From: Chloroflexota bacterium
GTDB taxonomy: Bacteria; Chloroflexota; Dehalococcoidia; Lucifugimonadales; VGZR01
Length of the DNA: 9,280 bases
Direction: 5' to 3'
NCBI GenBank assembly: GCA_027625225.1
Contig: JAQBWG010000056.1
Location: 1 to 9,280, forward strand
Shown here: positions 5,363-9,280 of the stretch, piece after piece
Numbering within the stretch: the stretch's first letter is position 1
How the letters are laid out: each line of letters starts with the position of its first letter
Program-made: the position numbers and the translations under genes
The notes under the pieces: generated by a model
The model's input: the letters and a program-made list of their open reading frames with translations, nothing else
What the model was told of the DNA's origin: nothing
The model's database searches: none

Positions 5363-6836
5363 ATGCCTAAAGTCCGCAAGCCCCAAACACTGGCCCAACT
5401 CAAGCGCAGCGAATACACCCCCGTGAGCGTGAAAGAAGAGTTGCGCCGGAACCTCATCGCCAAACTCAAAACCGGCAAGCCCGTCTTCCCCGGCATCGTA
5501 GGCTTTCAGGACACCGTCATCCCCCAGGTTGAGAACGCCATCCTCGCCGGACACGACATCATGCTCCTCGGCGAGCGCGGCCAGGCCAAGTCCCGTCTCA
5601 TCCGCAGCCTTGTAGACCTGCTCGACGACGAAATACCCGTCGTCGAGGGCTGCGAGATATACGACGACCCCTTCAAGCCCATCTGCCGTAGCTGTAAAGA
5701 CCGCAGCGCCAGCGAGGGTGACAAGCTCCCCGTTGCCTGGCTACCCCGCGAGCGCCGCTACGGCGAGAAGCTCGCCACCCCCGACGTGGCCGTCGCCGAC
5801 CTCATCGGCGAGGTAGACCCCGTCAAGGTCGCCGAAGGCCGCTATCTCTCCGACGAGCTCACCATCCACTACGGGCTCATCCCTCGCTCCAACCGGGGCA
5901 TCTTCAGCATCAACGAGCTGCCCGACCTCACCGAGCGCATCCAGGTCGGCCTGTTCAACCTCATGGAGGAGCGAGACGTGCAGATAAAGGGCTACCGGCT
6001 CCTGCTGCCCCTCGACCTGTTCTTCGTCGCCTCCGCCAACCCCGAGGACTACACCAACCGCGGCCGCATCATCACCCCGCTCAAGGACCGGTTCGGCGCC
6101 CAGATTCGCACCCACTACCCAGTAACCATCGAGGACGAAATCACCATCGTCGAGCAGGAACGCGAACGCTTCGCCGACGTGGACAAGCAAGTTACCGTGC
6201 CCGCCTTCATGCGCGAAATCGTTGCCGAACTCACCGCACAGGCCCGCCAGAGCGGCGAGGTCAACCAGCGCTCCGGCGTCAGCGTCCGCACCTCCATCGC
6301 CAACTACGAAACCCTCGTCAGCGCCGCCTTCAAACGCTCCCTCCGCCTCGGCGAGCCCACATCGCCGCGCATCAGTGACCTCCCCATGCTTACCGCCTCC
6401 ACCTCCGGCAAAATAGAACTGGAAACCATCGAAGAGGGCAGGGAAGACCGCATCTTCGACGACCTCGTCCGCAAGGCCGTCCACGCCGTCTTTACCCGCT
6501 ACTACGACCCTCGTCCAGCCCCAGTTTGAGTCCGGGCTGTCCATCGAGGTGAGTAGCGATATGTCCTCCAAGCGCTATCTGACCCAGCTAGCCAAATCCC
6601 CCGAACTCGCCGGACTGGTTAACCGTATGACATCAACCGGGGCATCAAAAGCATCACCCGCGGCATCGCCGACGGAATCAAAGGGACAACCTCACGAAAT
6701 CGCCTCTGCCTTGGAATTCGTGCTTGAGGGCATGCACCTGAGCAGGAAACTTAACCGCGACCGCGTCTCCGGCAAACTGCGCTACCGCGCCCGCCCACCC
6801 GAAAATATGCCCCGCCGGAGAGACAACATCAGTTAG
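5363..6836 (+). CDS. Mg-chelatase/MoxR-like AAA+ ATPase (Rv0958 type), with a frameshift near the C-terminus
   Basis: This is an AAA+ ATPase resembling magnesium chelatase subunit I/MoxR proteins, of the lineage typified by Mycobacterium tuberculosis Rv0958. Such proteins usually act as chaperone-like ATPases with a VWA partner; none is in the window. Visible: Walker A GERGQAKSR (70-78), ICRSC around 107-111, EKLATPD (135-141), a Walker B-like IFSINELPD with Asn184-Glu185, sensor SANPEDYTNRGR (224-235), and DRFGAQ with Arg243. AGGAG at 5352-5356 sets the start. The first frame ends at TGA 6527-6529 (388 residues, tail PRPAPV aberrant). The family C-terminus continues one frame over: QFESGLSIEVSSDM from 6522, then EFVLEGMHLSRKLNRDR, ending TAG 6834-6836. 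Removing one C from CCC 6508-6510 gives one 490-residue protein. The ATPase core is intact, so partial function is possible. DUF2277 follows 23 nt later. Confidence 0.85.
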
Positions 6837-6859
6837 CTTTACACCAGCTAGGAGAAACT

Positions 6860-7063
6860 ATGTGCCGGAGCATTAAAACACTTCGCCGACCTGAACCCGC
6901 GACCAAAGAAGAAACCCACGCCGCCGCCCTCCAGTTCGTCCGTAAGATCAGCGGCTACCGCCAGCCCTCGCAGGCCAACGCCGACGCCTTCAACAAGGCC
7001 GTCGACGACATAGCCACCGTGTCCATGCAACTCCTCGGCTCGCTCAAGACCGGACGCGCCTGA
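6860..7063 (+). CDS. DUF2277 family small protein
   Basis: This 67-residue protein matches DUF2277 (PF10041) from memory: it begins MCRSIKTLR, then PATKEETHAAALQFVRKISG (about 13-32) and PSQANADAFNKAVDDIA (about 36-52). Its function is unknown. It has no signal peptide or membrane segment and is probably cytoplasmic and helical; the nearly invariant N-terminal MCR is a family hallmark. AGGAGA at 6850-6855 lies 4-5 nt before the ATG. A 5-bp TAGCT/AGCTA repeat (6834-6850) spans the preceding stop and the start of this ribosome binding site. The gene is probably expressed with the upstream ATPase gene. The stop is TGA. Confidence 0.88.
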   Translation: MCRSIKTLRRPEPATKEETHAAALQFVRKISGYRQPSQANADAFNKAVDDIATVSMQLLGSLKTGRA

Positions 7064-7067
7064 CCCC

Positions 7068-7076
7068 TGATACAAT
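7068..7076 (+). promoter_or_regulatory. Possible extended -10 promoter of the tautomerase gene
   Basis: TGA followed by TACAAT (5 of 6 to TATAAT) fits the extended -10 pattern TGN-TATAAT. It lies just after the DUF2277 stop. No good -35 is seen. The leader would be about 30 nt. Confidence 0.35.
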
Positions 7077-7112
7077 CCCTGCATTCCATTTTGTAGCTGG
7101 AGGAATGCACCA

Positions 7113-7298
7113 ATGCCCATGGTTCGAGTCGAGATGTACCCCGGACGCACCCGCCAACAGAAGGCCGACCTGGCCAAAGCCATCACCGAAGCCGTCGTGA
7201 AAATCGCCAAAACCACCGCCGAGGCCACCCACGTCGTGTTCGTCGAAGTCCCCAAGAGCGACTGGGCCATCGCGGGCAAGCTCACCGACGAATCGTAA
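7113..7298 (+). CDS. 4-oxalocrotonate tautomerase family protein
   Basis: This 61-residue member of the tautomerase superfamily (PF01361) should have Pro2 exposed as the catalytic N-terminal proline after Met removal. It begins MPMVRVEMYPGRTRQQK and continues LAKAITEAVVKIAKT, then THVVFVEVPKSDWAIAGK, which matches the beta-alpha-beta fold and the WxxxG segment near the C-terminus of 4-OT. Such proteins form hexamers and ketonise dienols in aromatic catabolism, but many small homologues have unknown substrates, and no catabolic genes are adjacent. The start is fixed by GGAGGAA at 7099-7105, 7 nt upstream, and by the need for Pro directly after Met. The stop is TAA. The trpS promoter begins 19 nt later. 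Confidence 0.9.
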   Translation: MPMVRVEMYPGRTRQQKADLAKAITEAVVKIAKTTAEATHVVFVEVPKSDWAIAGKLTDES

Positions 7299-7316
7299 AG
7301 AGCCGCGCGGTGCGTC

Positions 7317-7345
7317 TTGACGCATCGCTCCGCTGCTCGTATAGT
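7317..7345 (+). promoter_or_regulatory. Strong sigma70-type promoter of the T-box/trpS/trpE unit
   Basis: TTGACG (7317-7322; 5 of 6) and TATAGT (7340-7345; 5 of 6) are separated by exactly 17 nt. It is the best promoter in the window. Initiation is expected near 7352, right before the T-box stem I. The -35 box lies within the inverted repeat TGCGTCTTGACGCA (7311-7324). Confidence 0.8.
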
Positions 7346-7352
7346 GAAAATT

Positions 7353-7645
7353 AGACGAATATCGCAAAGGCTGCGAACAGGAAGAGTACGTCTCTAGCGA
7401 GGCTACAGAGAGCCGGAGAAGCTGAGAACCGGTGCAAGCGCGGAGGCCGAATGGCCCTGGGAGCCGCCACCCGAAAGCGAAAGCGAGTAGGGGTGGACGG
7501 AAGGGACACCGTTATCACAGTCCGGGACATCGGGAGCACCGCTCCCCGTGTCTGCTGAGCGACCGTTGACCCGTTTGGGTCGGCGGTAATAAGGGTGGCA
7601 CCACGGTGAAAGACCCGTCCCTGACCGGACGGGTCTTTTTGTTTG
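7353..7645 (+). promoter_or_regulatory. Tryptophan T-box leader (tRNA(Trp)-sensing riboswitch)
   Basis: This leader senses uncharged tRNA(Trp) and controls transcription read-through into trpS. Stem I base: GGCT 7369-7372 with AGCC 7462-7465, then CAGG 7378-7381 with CCTG 7456-7459, flanking a GA-rich bulge. An AGTA motif (7385-7388) faces the specifier TGG (7452-7454), the Trp codon. The distal AGAGA (about 7407-7411) is present. Stem II CCACCC...GGGGTGG (about 7467-7497) encloses GC-GAAA-GC. A stem III-like hairpin GGGAG/CTCCC lies around 7530-7550. The T-box AAGGGTGGCACCACGG is at 7591-7606. The antiterminator pairs AGGG 7592-7595 with CCCT 7619-7622 and ACGG 7603-7606 with CCGT 7615-7618, around a 7-nt bulge TGGCACC. 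Bulge UGGC complements a GCCA tRNA end, as expected for tRNA(Trp) with discriminator G. I did not fold it computationally. Confidence 0.95.
7612..7645 (+). terminator. Intrinsic terminator of the T-box leader
   Basis: GACCCGTCC (7612-7620) pairs with GGACGGGTC (7627-7635), a perfect 9-bp stem with a 6-nt loop, followed by TTTTTGTTTG. AA at 7610-7611 can extend the stem with TT. Its 5' arm overlaps the 3' side of the T-box antiterminator (7615-7622), so the two structures are mutually exclusive. Confidence 0.95.
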
Positions 7646-7685
7646 TCCGGCGAAATCCAAAATCGAGAGGCGAGGACAAAACACT

Positions 7686-8732
7686 ATGGCAGAACAAGTG
7701 AAGTCAGGCTCGCAGCGCAGCCGGAAGCGTGTCTTCTCCGGCATCCAGCCGTCGGGCGACATGCACCTCGGTAACTACCTGGGCGCAGTCAAAGGCTGGG
7801 TGCAGCGGCAGCACGAGCGTGAGAACTTCTTCTGCATCGTAGACCTGCACGCCATCACCGTCCCGCAGAAGCCGGACGAGCTCCGCGAGCAGACGCGTTC
7901 CCTCGCCGCCATGCTGTTCGCCGCCGGGCTCGACCCCAAGCTGTGCACGCTGTTCGTGCAGGGCCACGTCGCCGCCCACTCCGAGGGCGCATGGTTGCTC
8001 AACTGCGTCACCCCGCTCGGCTGGTTGGAACGCATGACCCAATACAAGGACAAATCGGCCAAACAGGAAAGCGTGTCCACCGGCCTGCTGGACTACCCCG
8101 TGCTCATGGCCGCCGACATCCTGCTGTACGACGCGGACGAGGTGCCGGTCGGCGAGGACCAGAAGCAGCACGTCGAGCTGGCCCGCGACATCGCCCAGCG
8201 CTTCAACCACCTGTACGGTGAGACCTTCGTGGTGCCGGAGCCGGTCATCCCCGACACCGGAGCGCGGGTCATGGGCCTGGACAACCCGACGGTGAAGATG
8301 TCCAAGACCTTTGCCCACATCCGCGGCCACGTCGTGCGCATGCTCGACGAGCCCAAGGAGATGGAGCGCTCCATCATGCGTGCGGTCACCGACTCGGGCA
8401 AGGAGATCCGGTTCTCCAACGACCCCGAGCGGGCGGGTGTGAACAACCTGCTGGGCATCTACAAGGCCGTCACCGGCAAGTCCAAGCAGGAGTGCGAGAA
8501 CGACTTCGCCGACGCCCGCGGCTACGGCGACCTGAAGAAGCGCGTGGCCGAGGTGGTCGTCGCCGAACTGACGCCCATCCGCGAACGCTATGACGAACTC
8601 ATGGCCGACCCCGCCGAACTCGACCGGCTGCTTGCCATCGGTGCGGAACAGGCCGCCGCCGTATCCGCTCCTAAGCTCAACGAGATAAAGCACAAGATGG
8701 GTCTTACAGTGCCCACGGGGAGTGGCTTATGA
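7686..8732 (+). CDS. trpS: Tryptophanyl-tRNA synthetase
   Basis: This class Ic synthetase charges tRNA(Trp) with tryptophan using ATP in the cytoplasm. The 348-residue length is typical. The ATP-binding HIGH-type signature is PSGDMHLGN (22-30), followed by DLHAIT (53-58), LDYPVLMAADILLYDADEVPVGEDQ (135-159; the Trp pocket region) and the KMSKS loop, here KMSKT (204-208) with Thr in the last position. The start ATG at 7686 has a weak GAGG at 7672-7675, and lies 40 nt after the T-box terminator U tract. The gene is preceded by the Trp T-box, so expression should rise when tRNA(Trp) is uncharged. Its TGA overlaps the trpE ATG (ATGA), indicating coupled translation. No frame disruption is seen. 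Confidence 0.97.
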   Translation: MAEQVKSGSQRSRKRVFSGIQPSGDMHLGNYLGAVKGWVQRQHERENFFCIVDLHAITVPQKPDELREQTRSLAAMLFAAGLDPKLCTLFVQGHVAAHSEGAWLLNCVTPLGWLERMTQYKDKSAKQESVSTGLLDYPVLMAADILLYDADEVPVGEDQKQHVELARDIAQRFNHLYGETFVVPEPVIPDTGARVMGLDNPTVKMSKTFAHIRGHVVRMLDEPKEMERSIMRAVTDSGKEIRFSNDPERAGVNNLLGIYKAVTGKSKQECENDFADARGYGDLKKRVAEVVVAELTPIRERYDELMADPAELDRLLAIGAEQAAAVSAPKLNEIKHKMGLTVPTGSGL

Positions 8733-9280
8733 CTGCTGAACGCTATACGCCAACCCTCGACGAGGTTCGCAAGCTCGCCAGCAAGGGCAACCTTGTGCCA
8801 GTGTCGCGGGAGATAAACGCCGACCTTGAGACGCCCGTTTCGGCGTATTTGAAGGTCGCCCGTCCGCCATACTCCTTCCTGCTGGAAAGCGTGGAGGGCG
8901 GCGAGCGCGTCGCCCGCTACAGCTTCATCGGCACTGAGCCGTACGACGTCATCAAGACCGGCCCCGGACAGAAAGACGGTGCGGTAGACCCGCTGACGCT
9001 CATCGAAAAGGCCCTCGCCGACTTCAACGTCGTGGAAGAGCCGGAGGCCGAGCGCTTCAACGGCGGGGCCGTCGGTTACCTCGCCTACGAGGTCGTCCGC
9101 TACTTCGAGAGCCTGCCTTCGCCCGACCTCGACACGCTTAACCTGCCCGAATCGGTGTTCATGCTCACCGACACCTTTCTTATCTTCGACCACGTCCGCC
9201 GCAAGATTCGGGTGGTCAGCCACGCCCGCACCGAAGGCGACCCGGAGCGCGGCTAAAACGAGGCCGTTCGACGCATCGAA
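8729..9280 (+). pseudogene. trpE: Anthranilate synthase component I, N-terminal part, broken by in-frame TAA and cut by window edge
   Basis: TrpE makes anthranilate from chorismate and glutamine-derived ammonia (with TrpG), the first committed step of tryptophan synthesis. Residues 1-175 form the N-terminal domain: DLETPVSAYLKV (31-42), the LLES feedback-inhibition motif (51-54) that binds L-Trp, RYSFIG (63-68), and GGAVGYLAYEVVRYFE (111-126). The frame then meets TAA at 9254-9256. The next eight codons, in the same frame, read NEAVRRIE, which fits the normal continuation of this domain (usually Y.EAV.RI). One substitution (TAC or TAT to TAA) would explain it. The family is about 480-520 residues; the catalytic domain lies beyond the edge. 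GGGGAG at 8717-8722 is 6 nt before the ATG, which overlaps the trpS stop. A base-call error is possible. Confidence 0.85.

Noticed and set aside
5741..6571. 276-residue minus-strand open frame opposite the AAA+ ATPase
   Set aside because: The antisense of conserved ATPase codons gives a Gly/Asp/Val-rich translation with no family features.
6834..6850. TAGCT/AGCTA hairpin between the ATPase gene and the DUF2277 gene
   Set aside because: Only 5 bp with a 7-nt loop; such repeats are common by chance and no U tract or conservation evidence supports a role.
7704..8693. Long 329-residue minus-strand open frame opposite trpS
   Set aside because: It is an antisense shadow of a clearly conserved gene: composition rich in Val/Gly/His/Asp, no recognisable domain, and wholly explained by the high third-position GC of trpS.
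1910..9256. Genome-wide stop-codon reassignment as the cause of the in-frame TAG and TAA
   Set aside because: TAG ends the citE-like gene and cofE, TAA ends folB and the tautomerase gene, and TGA ends the tenA-like gene and trpS, all at family-normal lengths.
1..9280. CRISPR array, tRNA/rRNA gene, insertion sequence, prophage or toxin-antitoxin pair
   Set aside because: No regularly spaced repeats, cloverleaf-like sequence, transposase, integrase or TA-type gene pair was seen on either strand.

Overview
The window is GC-rich, densely packed bacterial chromosome. Short intergenic gaps, frequent GTG/ATG starts, a standalone CofE (coenzyme F420 biosynthesis), a DUF2277 protein, a Rv0958-type AAA+ ATPase, a small CxHHW...CxxCG protein and an actinobacterial/Firmicutes-style T-box together suggest Chloroflexota, perhaps a Dehalococcoidia/SAR202-like lineage. 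That placement is an inference from gene content; no rRNA or other marker is present. I see no insertion sequence, CRISPR array, tRNA, phage gene or obvious transferred island. The content is mostly core metabolism.

Layout. 1-901 (minus): malate/L-lactate dehydrogenase family gene, cut by the left edge. It is divergent from 1083-1757 (plus), a TenA-type thiaminase II with all five active-site positions. The shared 180-bp gap holds a TTGACA promoter for the dehydrogenase and a palindrome/tandem repeat at the tenA promoter. 1758-2209: two hairpins, a possible promoter, and a small zinc-binding-type gene interrupted by an in-frame TAG. 2210-2977 (minus): cofE. 3067-4337 (plus): a CitE-like lyase and folB, 2 nt apart. 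4338-4492: a C/G-rich hairpin with a G-quadruplex motif between convergent genes. 4493-5265 (minus): a double VOC (glyoxalase-like) gene with a 1-nt deletion. 5363-6836 (plus): a Mg-chelatase/MoxR-like ATPase with a 1-nt insertion, followed by a DUF2277 gene (6860-7063) and a 4-oxalocrotonate tautomerase-like gene (7113-7298). 7317-7645: a strong promoter and a complete tryptophan T-box leader with terminator. 7686-8732: trpS. 8729-9280: trpE, overlapping trpS by 4 nt and broken by an in-frame TAA just before the right edge.

How it works together. The clearest system is T-box-trpS-trpE. A leader that senses uncharged tRNA(Trp) (UGG specifier; UGGC bulge matching discriminator G) should switch on both the charging enzyme and the first step of tryptophan synthesis.

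The most striking irregularity is four reading-frame disruptions of otherwise well-conserved genes within 9.3 kb: two 1-nt indels in C/G runs and two in-frame stops. TAA, TAG and TGA all also serve as normal terminators here, so wholesale stop-codon reassignment is unlikely. Assembly/sequencing error or local gene decay is the leading explanation. I did not find a convincing new multi-gene defence or mobile system.
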